Under the pieces are notes generated by a model that was not told the DNA's origin, did not search any database, and worked only from the letters and a program-made list of their open reading frames with translations. The position numbers and the translations under genes were made by a program. Below, in pieces: positions 10,084-18,144 of a stretch of DNA of 31,250 nt (its first letter is position 1; every line of letters starts with the position of its first letter). This DNA is from Aerococcus sp. UBA6277 (GTDB taxonomy: Bacteria; Bacillota; Bacilli; Lactobacillales; Aerococcaceae): positions 1-31,250 of the forward strand of contig NZ_DJUR01000040.1 of assembly GCF_002440555.1 (NCBI RefSeq), in the 5' to 3' direction.

Positions 10084-10095
10084 TTTTAAATGAAC
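10071..10095. repeat. Perfect 10-bp inverted repeat at the msmE breakpoint
   Basis: GTTCATTTAA and TTAAATGAAC flank a five-base loop. It lies at the point where homology to the binding protein stops and directly beside the nitroreductase terminator. Confidence 0.8.
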
Positions 10096-10096
10096 A

Positions 10097-10138
10097 CAAA
10101 AAGGATCACTTACCATGAGGTAAATGATCCTTTTTGTT
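10097..10138. terminator. Terminator after the nitroreductase gene
   Basis: GGATCA..TTACC and GGTAA.TGATCC form a stem flanked by A-runs on one side and T-runs on the other. On the minus strand it follows the nitroreductase stop by about 20 bases. Confidence 0.87.
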
Positions 10139-10157
10139 AACGTCTAATATGACGTGA

Positions 10158-10754
10158 TTATTTTAAGATAACTTGTTCTTCAGCAGCAATAACTTCTTTT
10201 TCTGCAGCTGGTGCTTCAATAGAACCAAATGGCATTTCAGCAACTAATTCCCAAGCTTCAGGTAAATCTAACAATTCACGGATAGCACGGTCAAATCCTT
10301 GCTCGTAGCCAATGTTGAAATGTTGTAAGTTTGCACCTAAACCTAATTCAGTTAATGCTAACCAAGCTGTTAATTGCGCATTTGCTGATTCGTGGTTTTT
10401 ATAAACTGAACGACGTTCTGGGTTACCAGGGATACCTGCTTCAACAGCATCACGGTCTTCGAAGAATAAGATTGTTCCAACTGCTTCACGCGCACCGTCC
10501 ATGATTGGTGTCATGTAGTTTAAGGTACCTTCGTCTAATACTTGTGTTTGTACACCTTTGATTAAGTCCCAAAGTTTTTGGTTATTTTCACCAGAAACGA
10601 CAACAACACGAACACCTTGTGAGTTGAAGGCACTTGGTACAGTTGAGATCACTTCTTTTAAAGCGGCAGCTACATCTGAAGCAGTCACATCAGTGTTAGC
10701 ACCGATAGCGTAGTGAGAACGACGTTTAGTTAATAATTCTTTAAATTGTGACAT
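10158..10754 (-). CDS. Nitroreductase family protein, HBN1/Frm2-like
   Basis: This 198-residue flavin-dependent oxidoreductase of the nitroreductase fold starts with FKELLTKRRSHYAIG, where the RRS element contacts FMN phosphate, and has VPSAFNSQGVRVVV near 40-53 and LGLGANLQHFN near 137-147. The length and the Asn-Gln-His pattern fit the small HBN1/Frm2-like branch found in lactic acid bacteria, including the copper-induced CinD of Lactococcus, rather than the longer NfsA or NfsB types. Likely role: reduction of quinones or nitro compounds with NAD(P)H, perhaps in stress defence. The start has AAAGGAG. It is a single-gene unit with its own terminator and an inverted repeat in its 5' region that may bind a regulator. 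The true substrate is unknown. Confidence 0.85.
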   Translation of the reverse strand: MSQFKELLTKRRSHYAIGANTDVTASDVAAALKEVISTVPSAFNSQGVRVVVVSGENNQKLWDLIKGVQTQVLDEGTLNYMTPIMDGAREAVGTILFFEDRDAVEAGIPGNPERRSVYKNHESANAQLTAWLALTELGLGANLQHFNIGYEQGFDRAIRELLDLPEAWELVAEMPFGSIEAPAAEKEVIAAEEQVILK

Positions 10755-10793
10755 AAATTAAATACTCCTTTAAATTTCAATTTTTTAAATGAC

Positions 10794-10811
10794 TAGTTCC
10801 ATTTAGAACTA
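10794..10811. promoter_or_regulatory. Inverted repeat, possible operator of the nitroreductase gene
   Basis: TAGTTC, a six-base spacer and GAACTA form a perfect dyad about 40 bases before the start and next to a TATAAA-like -10. No regulator gene is adjacent. It does not match the cop box TACANNTGTA. Confidence 0.45.
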
Positions 10812-10941
10812 TTTATAGTCTACATGCTTACTTTTTAAAAGTCAATTATCAAGTTCATCAATGTACAATCTTCTACTTTTAAGTTATCAAAAGACTTTAT
10901 TTAGTACGATTTTGGTACCATATCAGGACAATTTAGATAAC

Positions 10942-11521
10942 CTACTCATTGGCCCCAATATATTCTTTTAGGAATTGCTTGGTTCTCTCTTCTTTTGGAT
11001 TAGTGAAGATTTCATCCGGCCGTCCAGATTCAACGACCACCCCATCATTCATAAAGACAACCCGGTCTGCCACTTTGCGGGCAAAATTCATTTCGTGCGT
11101 CACGATAACAAGTGTTGTGTGTCCTTTTGTCAATTGTTCGATAGTTTCTAGTACCTCATTCACTAATTATGGGTCTAAGGCAGACGTTGGCTCATCTAGT
11201 AAAATTGCTTTGGGTTGTACGGCAAGAGCCCGGGCAATACTTACCCGTTGTTGTTGTCCACCTGATAAAGTCACTGGGTACTGGTCTTTTTGTTTCGACA
11301 AGCCCACTTGATTCAATAATTTTTCGCCAAATTCAGCAGCTTCATCTTTTTTCATGACATTATTTGAAATTAAAGATAAAGTTACGTTCTCTAATACTGT
11401 CTTATTTCTGAACAAGTTATAGTGTTGGAATACCATGGCAGTTTGCTGTCTTAAGGCAAAGGCATCTTGCTTTTTAATATCCGGTGCTGTAACTTTAACC
11501 CCGTTAATTTCAAGTGTTATC
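10942..11521 (-). pseudogene. Polar amino-acid ABC ATPase, truncated and with a nonsense codon
   Basis: The frame resembles ATPases of cystine or other polar amino-acid importers (TcyC/TcyN/GlnQ type). It shows [10 protein letters not shown], the Q-loop region [20 protein letters not shown], the signature [15 protein letters not shown] and Walker [19 protein letters not shown] at 11164-11166 then replaces the usual Glu codon of ALDPELV, probably from GAA. The same frame resumes with VNEVLETIEQL, the H-loop VIVTHEMNFARKVADRV and a normal C-terminus. The first 60 or so residues, including Walker A, are missing. At about 11521 the sequence switches to a piece of substrate-binding protein. It is therefore inactive for two independent reasons. 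Confidence 0.88.
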
Positions 11522-11593
11522 ACCAAATTTTTTCCCATCCAAGTCTTCAATCGCTTGGATGTCAGAATCAGCTAGCACACCTAAGGTTGTAAT
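11522..11593 (-). pseudogene. Fragment of an amino-acid ABC substrate-binding protein
   Basis: Twenty-four codons, beginning [18 protein letters not shown] and ending DGKKFG, match the motif near the start of the second lobe of family-3 solute-binding proteins (usually xxSLEDLKGKxVG). A stop precedes it and it joins the ATPase remnant in another frame. It marks the left end of a deletion that removed the rest of the binding protein, the permease and the ATPase N-terminus. Identification rests on this short motif and the neighbouring ATPase. Confidence 0.55.
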
Positions 11594-11676
11594 TTATTTG
11601 CTCAAGAGTATTGCAATTCATTATGCCATCATCTTTTTGTTATAATTAAAGTAGTAGATAGAAGGAGGTTGCCAAG

Positions 11677-12438
11677 ATGACCAGTCATTATTCTGAAGAA
11701 TTTATCAGGGATAAAACCTATTCAGTAACAGTCGCTTTTATCAGCCACTTTAACGCATTACACCAAACCATGAAGAGATTATTAGCGGATGATGATGCTA
11801 CTTTCTTCCAATGTGTAGAAGAATTGGCCAAAACAAACAAAGTAATCAAACGTAACCATCAATTTTTAGACCAGATTCGCCAGTTACGCAACTTGTTGAC
11901 CCACCACAAGACTGAGGTTGAAGTAAACCTGGCTTATCCTTCTGAAGAAACCAATCAACAACTTTTTGAAATCAACCAATTACTGACACAAATTCCTTCA
12001 ACCAGAAAATTTATCAAACCAGTTTTTGCCATTAATATGGATGATAGTCTAGAAAAAGCCTTGACTGATTTACACCACCATCAAGTATCCCAATTACCCG
12101 TCTTCAATAAGGAACGCTTGGTTTCAGTTATTTCTGCAGAACTCATCACCAAATTTATTGCGGATGAAATTACCAAAAATGCTTGGTTCTATATGGACTT
12201 CTCCAAATATCAAGTAAGGCAAATCATCAATCATAGCCATCATAAGAAAATTACCAGTAAACAAATCATCTCACCCGATACCCCAATTTTTGAATTAGAT
12301 GATTTAATGGTCGACTTGATGCGCAACAACCAAAATGAAGTCTTATTGATTTCGGAAGAAGACGATGTCCGTAAACCTGAAGACATTATTGGAATTGTCA
12401 CTCAACGGGATATTACGACGATTCTGAACTATTTATAA
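11677..12438 (+). CDS. HEPN-like helical domain fused to a CBS pair
   Basis: This 253-residue soluble protein has two parts. Residues 1-105 are all helical and contain LDQIRQLRNLLTHHK; R71-N-L-L-T-H76 is the R-N-x3-H (R-x4-H) signature of HEPN domains, many of which are RNases or nucleotidyltransferase partners. Residues 110-253 are two CBS motifs: VFAINMDDSLEKALTDLHHHQVSQLPVF and SPDTPIFELDDLMVDLMRNNQNEVLLIS, the second followed by IIGIVTQRDITTIL. CBS pairs commonly sense AMP, ATP or similar nucleotides. The start has AAGGAGG, with a TATAAT at 11641. It is a lone gene with its own terminator. HEPN assignment is by motif only; the domain could be a non-catalytic helical bundle. Known CBS-only proteins offer no specific function. 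Confidence 0.75.
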   Translation: MTSHYSEEFIRDKTYSVTVAFISHFNALHQTMKRLLADDDATFFQCVEELAKTNKVIKRNHQFLDQIRQLRNLLTHHKTEVEVNLAYPSEETNQQLFEINQLLTQIPSTRKFIKPVFAINMDDSLEKALTDLHHHQVSQLPVFNKERLVSVISAELITKFIADEITKNAWFYMDFSKYQVRQIINHSHHKKITSKQIISPDTPIFELDDLMVDLMRNNQNEVLLISEEDDVRKPEDIIGIVTQRDITTILNYL

Positions 12439-12451
12439 GATGAGGGTAGAC

Positions 12452-12486
12452 AAAAAAGCTAGCGAAAATTGCCGCTAGCTTTTTGA
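12452..12486. terminator. Terminator between the CBS gene and the ABC exporter
   Basis: GCTAGCG and CGCTAGC form a stem with A-run before and TTTTT after. It can serve the plus-strand CBS gene and the converging minus-strand exporter genes. Confidence 0.87.
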
Positions 12487-12509
12487 TGTGCGCCTTCTTC
12501 AACAAGGAC

Positions 12510-14249
12510 TTATTCAGCTTGGTGATCAAATTGCGATTGGTATAGATTGAAGTACTTACCCTCTTTTTCTAATAAACTTTGATGGCTGCCTTGTTCTAAG
12601 ACATGGCCGTTTTCCATATATAAGATTTGGTCGGCATTTTCAATCGTTGATAAACGGTGGGCTACGATAAAGGTTGTATGGTTGACCATCATTGCATCAA
12701 AGGTTTCTTGAATCGCCTTCTCCGTCATCGTATCAATTGAAGATGTCGCCTCATCCAATATCAACATGTCTGGGTCAGTCAGCATAATGCGCGCAATACA
12801 AATTAATTGTTGTTGCCCTTTAGAAATGTTGGCCCCGTTCTCACTTAATTTAAACTGGTAATCTTGGTCCATTTGCATGATCATGTCATGGATCTGGGCT
12901 TTTTTAGCCACAGCAACTATGTCTTCCATGGTTGCGCCCGACTTACCGTATGCAATATTATCGAAAATAGTTCCTTCAAATATCCAAGAGTCCTGTAAAA
13001 CCATCCCAAATTTTTGTCGTAGATAGCTACGTTGCATATCTAAGGTGTTGACACCGTCAATATGAATACCGCCGGCTACTGGGTCATAAAACCGCATCAG
13101 AAGATTGATAAGTGTCGTTTTCCCAGCCCCAGTAGGACCTACAATGGCTACCGTATCTCCAGCCTTGACACGGACGTTTAAGTCTTCGATTAAAGGTCGC
13201 TGGCTATCATAGTAGAAGGTTAGGTCTTTAAAATCAACAGCCCCTTCAACCGTTGCAAGTTCTGCTTGGTCGCGTGAAGGCGTTTCTTCCTCAGCCACCA
13301 TCAGTTCATGGACACGAGCAGCAGCAGCTAAAGATGTTTGCATCTCATTAATAATAGAAGAAATATCATTAAATGGCTTATTGTATTGGTTGGCGTAAGT
13401 TAAGAATGAAGAGAAAATCCCCACACTCAATTGGCCAGATAATACAGTAAAGGCACCGACTACGCCCACAACAGCATAAACAATGGAGTTTAAAACACGC
13501 GACGTTGGGTTAATTAAAGCGCCATAAAATTGTGACCACAGACCTGACTCATGCACTTTTTGGTTAATACTTGTAAATTGTTCAATGGCGTCATCTTCAA
13601 AGGTAAAGGCACGGACAATCATTTGCCCTTGGGCCATTTCATCTACGTATCCACCGAGTTCGCCACGTAAATTGACTTGTTCAGTAAAGCGGTGGTAGGT
13701 TCTACTGGCAATAATATATGATACAACCACAGAAATGGGTGTCAAAATAATGACGATCAGTCCGATTTTAACGTCTAGGGATAACATCATCACGATAACC
13801 CCGACAATTAAAATCACTCCAGAGAATAAGCTATTGAAACTCTGTAATAAACCATTACCAACTAAATCGACATCATTAATGACACGAGAAACAAGGTCTC
13901 CTAAAGAATGATTATCCACGTATGATAAAGGGAGTTTTTGGATTTTATTAAAGGCGTCTTTATGTAAGTCCGCAATAATATGGTAGGTTAATCGGTTAGA
14001 CATCTGGTTTTGTATATACTGAGCTAAAGCTGCAATTAAAGAGAACACACTCAACCAGATAATGGCATGCCACAGAGCTTTATAATCCACTTGGTCCAGG
14101 CCAACGATTTCATTCACTGCCTGTCCGATTTGAATGGGTATTAAAACTTGAAAAAGGACGGTAATCGTCGAAAACAGGAATAAGCCGATTGTTGTCCAAC
14201 GGTAACATTTAATATAATCCATCAGCCATGAGAATGTTGTTTTATCCAT
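12510..14249 (-). CDS. ABC exporter half-transporter, catalytic subunit
   Basis: This 579-residue exporter subunit has a six-helix membrane domain (residues 1-310) followed by an ATPase domain. Walker A is GPTGAGKT (371-378), Walker B ends in LILDE with the catalytic E500, and the switch histidine is H531 in AHRLST. The signature reads SKGQQ (476-480) instead of LSGGQ. Its partner, encoded three bases upstream, has the complementary defects, so the pair forms one normal and one degenerate ATP site, as in LmrCD, BmrCD and TM287/288. Substrates of such pairs are usually drugs, lipids or peptides; none can be named here. The ribosome site AAGGAGG overlaps the end of the upstream gene, implying coupled translation. 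Confidence 0.9.
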   Translation of the reverse strand: MDKTTFSWLMDYIKCYRWTTIGLFLFSTITVLFQVLIPIQIGQAVNEIVGLDQVDYKALWHAIIWLSVFSLIAALAQYIQNQMSNRLTYHIIADLHKDAFNKIQKLPLSYVDNHSLGDLVSRVINDVDLVGNGLLQSFNSLFSGVILIVGVIVMMLSLDVKIGLIVIILTPISVVVSYIIASRTYHRFTEQVNLRGELGGYVDEMAQGQMIVRAFTFEDDAIEQFTSINQKVHESGLWSQFYGALINPTSRVLNSIVYAVVGVVGAFTVLSGQLSVGIFSSFLTYANQYNKPFNDISSIINEMQTSLAAAARVHELMVAEEETPSRDQAELATVEGAVDFKDLTFYYDSQRPLIEDLNVRVKAGDTVAIVGPTGAGKTTLINLLMRFYDPVAGGIHIDGVNTLDMQRSYLRQKFGMVLQDSWIFEGTIFDNIAYGKSGATMEDIVAVAKKAQIHDMIMQMDQDYQFKLSENGANISKGQQQLICIARIMLTDPDMLILDEATSSIDTMTEKAIQETFDAMMVNHTTFIVAHRLSTIENADQILYMENGHVLEQGSHQSLLEKEGKYFNLYQSQFDHQAE

Positions 14250-14252
14250 CTG

Positions 14253-15962
14253 CTAATCCTCCTTTTCTTCTTGCATTTGCGAAGCAACAATCGCTTGATA
14301 TATATCACTGGATGCTAGTAAGTCATCGTGACTACCAACACCAGCACTGCGTCCATTATTCATGACTAAAATTTGATCAGCCTGTTGTACTGAAGATACA
14401 CGCTGTGAAATCATGATAATAGTGGTATTTAATTTGCTTAATGCTTGGCGTAATTTCGATTCAGTGGCGAAGTCTAAGGCACTTGACGAATCATCTAGTA
14501 TTAAAACTTGCGGTTGGCCAACTAAGGCACGGGCAATCGTTAGCCTTTGCTTTTGTCCACCTGAAAAGTTTTTACCACCTTGTCGAACGGGCATTTCTAA
14601 GCCCTGGTCGTTTTGAGCGACAAAATCCTTGGCTTGTGCAATTTCTAAGGCTTGCCACAAGTCTTGGTCACTGATACCCTTTTTGCCCATCAATAGATTA
14701 TCTCTAAGGGTCCCCGTAAATAGGGATGCGGATTGAGGGACTAGACCGATTTTTTTGCGGTAAGCATTCAGGTCTAAGTTTTGAATCAAGTTATCATTAA
14801 TGATAATTTGCCCCTGGTTGACATCGTCATTACGTAACAACAAGTTAATTAAGGTCGATTTACCGGATGCCGTCCCCCCTATAATCCCAAAGAAAGAACC
14901 AGGTTTGATATCAGCTGTGATATTTTCAATGGTATTACGCTCTCCATATCCAAATGTTACATCATCAAATTGGATGGCCAAGGGTTCATCTCCAGAAAGT
15001 TTGGCCTGACCACTTAAAATTTCTGGTTGAATGGATAAAACCTCATCAATTCGGTTAATCCCAGCAATCCCGCGACTAAATACAAGTAAGATATTCACCA
15101 GTACATTTAAAGCCAGGAGGATATTATTCATATATTGAACTAAGGCAACCACATCCCCTTGCATAAACTGGCCATTATTTACCAGTCTACCTCCGAAGAA
15201 CAAGATAGAAGCAATGGCTAGGTTGACTAAGAAAAGACTTGACGGATTAGCCAGCGCTTGGAAGGCGCCCATTGTTAACTGCTCGCCTTTTAAAGTTAGG
15301 TTTTGTTTTTCGAATCGGTCGACCTCATGTTTTTCGTTGGCGAAAGCACGAATGTCTCGGATACCTGAAAAGTTTTCACGCACGATACGTGATAATTGAT
15401 CCATACGACGTTGGATTTGGCCATTTTGTTTATTGGTAAAAATATTAATGTATATCAAAATAGCACCGATGACCAATCCTCCAATGATAAATATAGGCGC
15501 CAAGGTTGGACTCACATAAAAGGCCATCACAATTGAACCAATTAATAAAACTGGTACACGAGAACCCAAACGAATCATTAAGGCAATGGCCAATTGTAAG
15601 TTTTGTGTATCGTTTTCGATTCTTAAAACCACTGACGAAGCTGTAATAGTATCCAATTGCTTTCTATCCATGCGGTTTAATGTTTTAAACATTTCTAGCC
15701 GCACTTCAGTCCCAATATCCTGGGCAACTTTAGAAGCCAAATATTGACAAACCAAGGCCGTTAAATAACCTAGTAAAGGCAATACTGCTAACAAGATCCC
15801 TTGTCTAATGATGACAGATGGATTGTCTTGATTAATCCCCATGTTAATCAATGTAGCCATCACGATAGGTACTAATAACTCTAAAATGGCTTCTGCTACT
15901 TTAGCCATAAATGCCAAAAAGGCTTGGCCTTTGTTTTTAAGTAATATATCTTTAACCCGCAT
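14253..15962 (-). CDS. ABC exporter half-transporter, degenerate-site subunit
   Basis: This 569-residue exporter subunit has membrane helices in residues 1-305 and an ATPase domain after that. Walker A is GGTASGKST (362-370) and the signature is the normal FSGGQ (466-470). Walker B is LILDD, so the catalytic Glu is Asp491, and the switch histidine is Gln520 in ISQRVSS. These two changes are the classic marks of the non-hydrolysing site in heterodimeric exporters. Paired with the next gene it should make one full transporter in the cytoplasmic membrane. The start ATG has GGAGA upstream. The operon's promoter must lie between 15963 and 16135, but I see only weak candidates, and no regulator gene is adjacent. 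Confidence 0.9.
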   Translation of the reverse strand: MRVKDILLKNKGQAFLAFMAKVAEAILELLVPIVMATLINMGINQDNPSVIIRQGILLAVLPLLGYLTALVCQYLASKVAQDIGTEVRLEMFKTLNRMDRKQLDTITASSVVLRIENDTQNLQLAIALMIRLGSRVPVLLIGSIVMAFYVSPTLAPIFIIGGLVIGAILIYINIFTNKQNGQIQRRMDQLSRIVRENFSGIRDIRAFANEKHEVDRFEKQNLTLKGEQLTMGAFQALANPSSLFLVNLAIASILFFGGRLVNNGQFMQGDVVALVQYMNNILLALNVLVNILLVFSRGIAGINRIDEVLSIQPEILSGQAKLSGDEPLAIQFDDVTFGYGERNTIENITADIKPGSFFGIIGGTASGKSTLINLLLRNDDVNQGQIIINDNLIQNLDLNAYRKKIGLVPQSASLFTGTLRDNLLMGKKGISDQDLWQALEIAQAKDFVAQNDQGLEMPVRQGGKNFSGGQKQRLTIARALVGQPQVLILDDSSSALDFATESKLRQALSKLNTTIIMISQRVSSVQQADQILVMNNGRSAGVGSHDDLLASSDIYQAIVASQMQEEKED

Positions 15963-16137
15963 ACATTCTCTCCTAGCACGATTATTTTCATTCTAAAATA
16001 TCATACCATTAATTTTTTGATTAGTTGGCATTATTAAGCCTCTATCAACTATATTAAACAATTCTTTACTAGCTTATTTTTCAAAAAATACAAAAACAAG
16101 ACAATCATCAGGCCCAATATACAAGATATTAATAATA

Positions 16138-16182
16138 AAAAAGCACGAAATTAACCTTTTGGTAATTTCGTGCTTTTTTGTA
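16138..16182. terminator. Terminator after fruA
   Basis: GCACGAAATTA and TAATTTCGTGC form an 11-bp perfect stem with an A-run on the left and TTTTTT on the right. It ends the minus-strand fructose operon. Confidence 0.9.
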
Positions 16183-16200
16183 TTGTTATTATCCAAATGA

Positions 16201-18114
16201 TTATCTGTCTTCTTCAGCTACTGGTTTTTTCCAGAAACCTAAAACTAAGGCTGAGATAATTGAACCGATAATTACCGCTAAGATTAGTAGTAATGGTTGG
16301 TTACCTAACGCCACCATAGTGATGATACCACCATGTGGTGCAGGTACATTAGTTGCCCAGAATTGTGTTAAACCACCAGCAACAGCAGCACCTAGTACAC
16401 TAGAAGTAATCACACGTAATGGATCAGCAGCTGCAAATGGGATAGCACCCTCAGTAATGAATGTTAGACCCATAATGAAGTTTGTTAAACCTGATTGTTT
16501 TTCTGTCTTAGTAAATTTATTTTTGAATAAAACTGACGCCAAAGCGATTGCTAATGGTGGCACCATACCACCGGCCATAACTGCCGCCATAAATTGACCA
16601 TCACCTGTATCTGTAAAGATACCAATAGAAAAGGCATATGCTGCTTTATTGAAAGGACCACCCATGTCGATCGCCATCATACCACCAAGTAAGGCACCAA
16701 GTAATACTAAGTTAGCAGTACCTAGACTTTCAAGGAAGTTCAACATACCTGTATTGATACCGGCGAAAATTGGCCCTAATACAAAGTACATGATAACACC
16801 AGTAATTAATAAGGTAAGTACTGGGTAGAATAAGATTGTTCTAGTACCTGCAAGTGATTTTGGTAATCCTTTAAGCATTTCAATGACTAAGATTGTCACA
16901 TAACCAGCAAGGAAACCACCAACTAAACCACCTAGGAATCCGGCACCAGCAGTATTTGCTAAGGCACCAGCAGAGAATCCGGCTACTAAGGCTGGTTGAC
17001 CACCGATAGATTTAGCTATATTACCTGCTAATACTGGAATTAAGAATGCAAAGGCGGCAGAACCGATGCCGTTGAACCCTAAGAATAATTCAGATTCGCT
17101 ACCGGTGAATCGTTCAATTAAGAATGAAATGGCGATAATTATACCACCAGCGATAACGAATGGTAACATTGCTGAAATACCGTTCATTAGGTCTTTGTAT
17201 AATGACTTGAAGTTGAAGCGACCTGAACCTGCACCGTCTTCACTTGAAGCATCTTCTTCATCTTGACGGTTAGTCGTGTAAACTGGTGCGTCGCCAGATA
17301 AAGCTAAATTAATCAATTCTTCAGTTTTGTTGATACCGTCAGCAACTGGACGTTCAACCACTTTTTTACCGTTGAAACGACCCATTGGCACATTTTTACT
17401 TACCGCAACAATGATTCCGTCTGCTTTGTCGATGTCTTCTTTAGTTAAACCATGTTTAACGCCTTCAGATCCACGTGTTTCAACTTTAATTTGTACGCCC
17501 AGTTCTTTTGCTTTTTTCTTCAAAGCATCTTCAGCCATATAAGTGTGGGCAATACCAGTTGGACAAGCAGTCACCGCAATGATATAAGGTTGCTTTTCGT
17601 CAACATCAGCTGCAGAAACATCAGTAGAAGATTCTTCTTCTTTGTTTTCTGCGTCTAATTGTGCTTGTGCTAAGTTTAAAATACCTGTAATAGCTGCAGT
17701 ATCTTGGGCACCTTTTAAAGCAGCAATGAAGTCTTCATTCATTAATAATTTAGAAAGTTCAGCAAGTACTTGTAAATGCGTGTCCGCAGATCCACCTTCA
17801 GCAGCGATCATAAAGAATAATTCAGCTGGTTGGCCGTCTAAAGATTCGAAGTCTAAACCGCCTGGTTTTTTAGCAAATACAACTGAAGTTTTGGTAACTG
17901 CCTCATTTTTCGCGTGAGGCATCGCGATACCATTACCTAAACCAGTACTCATAGTATCTTCACGTTTTTGGATGTCTGAACGGAAACTATCAAAGTCGCT
18001 CACTGCTCCAGTATCTACTAATTTTTGCACCATTTCGTCTAAAATAGCAGCTTTGTTATCTGCCTTCACGTCAAGAATCATTAATTCTTCACGTAAAATA
18101 TCCGTAATTTTCAT
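16201..18114 (-). CDS. fruA: PTS fructose transporter, EIIABC
   Basis: This protein imports fructose and phosphorylates it to fructose 1-phosphate. It combines three PTS domains: EIIA in residues 1-145 with the phosphorylated His67 in GIAMPHAK; EIIB from about 175 with Cys184 in VTACPTGIAHTYMAEDAL; and a membrane EIIC domain from about 300 to the end with nine or so helices. An acidic linker rich in E and S joins EIIA to EIIB. The chosen ATG at 18114 has GAAGGAG at the right distance; an ATG five codons earlier overlaps that ribosome site and is less likely. The 637-residue product is normal for the family. It is the last gene of fruR-fruK-fruA. Confidence 0.93.
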   Translation of the reverse strand: MKITDILREELMILDVKADNKAAILDEMVQKLVDTGAVSDFDSFRSDIQKREDTMSTGLGNGIAMPHAKNEAVTKTSVVFAKKPGGLDFESLDGQPAELFFMIAAEGGSADTHLQVLAELSKLLMNEDFIAALKGAQDTAAITGILNLAQAQLDAENKEEESSTDVSAADVDEKQPYIIAVTACPTGIAHTYMAEDALKKKAKELGVQIKVETRGSEGVKHGLTKEDIDKADGIIVAVSKNVPMGRFNGKKVVERPVADGINKTEELINLALSGDAPVYTTNRQDEEDASSEDGAGSGRFNFKSLYKDLMNGISAMLPFVIAGGIIIAISFLIERFTGSESELFLGFNGIGSAAFAFLIPVLAGNIAKSIGGQPALVAGFSAGALANTAGAGFLGGLVGGFLAGYVTILVIEMLKGLPKSLAGTRTILFYPVLTLLITGVIMYFVLGPIFAGINTGMLNFLESLGTANLVLLGALLGGMMAIDMGGPFNKAAYAFSIGIFTDTGDGQFMAAVMAGGMVPPLAIALASVLFKNKFTKTEKQSGLTNFIMGLTFITEGAIPFAAADPLRVITSSVLGAAVAGGLTQFWATNVPAPHGGIITMVALGNQPLLLILAVIIGSIISALVLGFWKKPVAEEDR

Positions 18115-18144
18115 ACCTATCTCCTTCATTTACGACTGTAAACT

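Noticed and set aside
10084..10116. Extension of the msmE-like fragment to an ATG at 10116.
   Set aside because: That ATG lies in a terminator hairpin and the added residues do not look like a binding protein; only the part after it is treated as homologous.
14413..15399. Several open frames on the plus strand inside the exporter genes.
   Set aside because: They are antisense to well-supported coding sequence, lack ribosome sites and show no family motifs.
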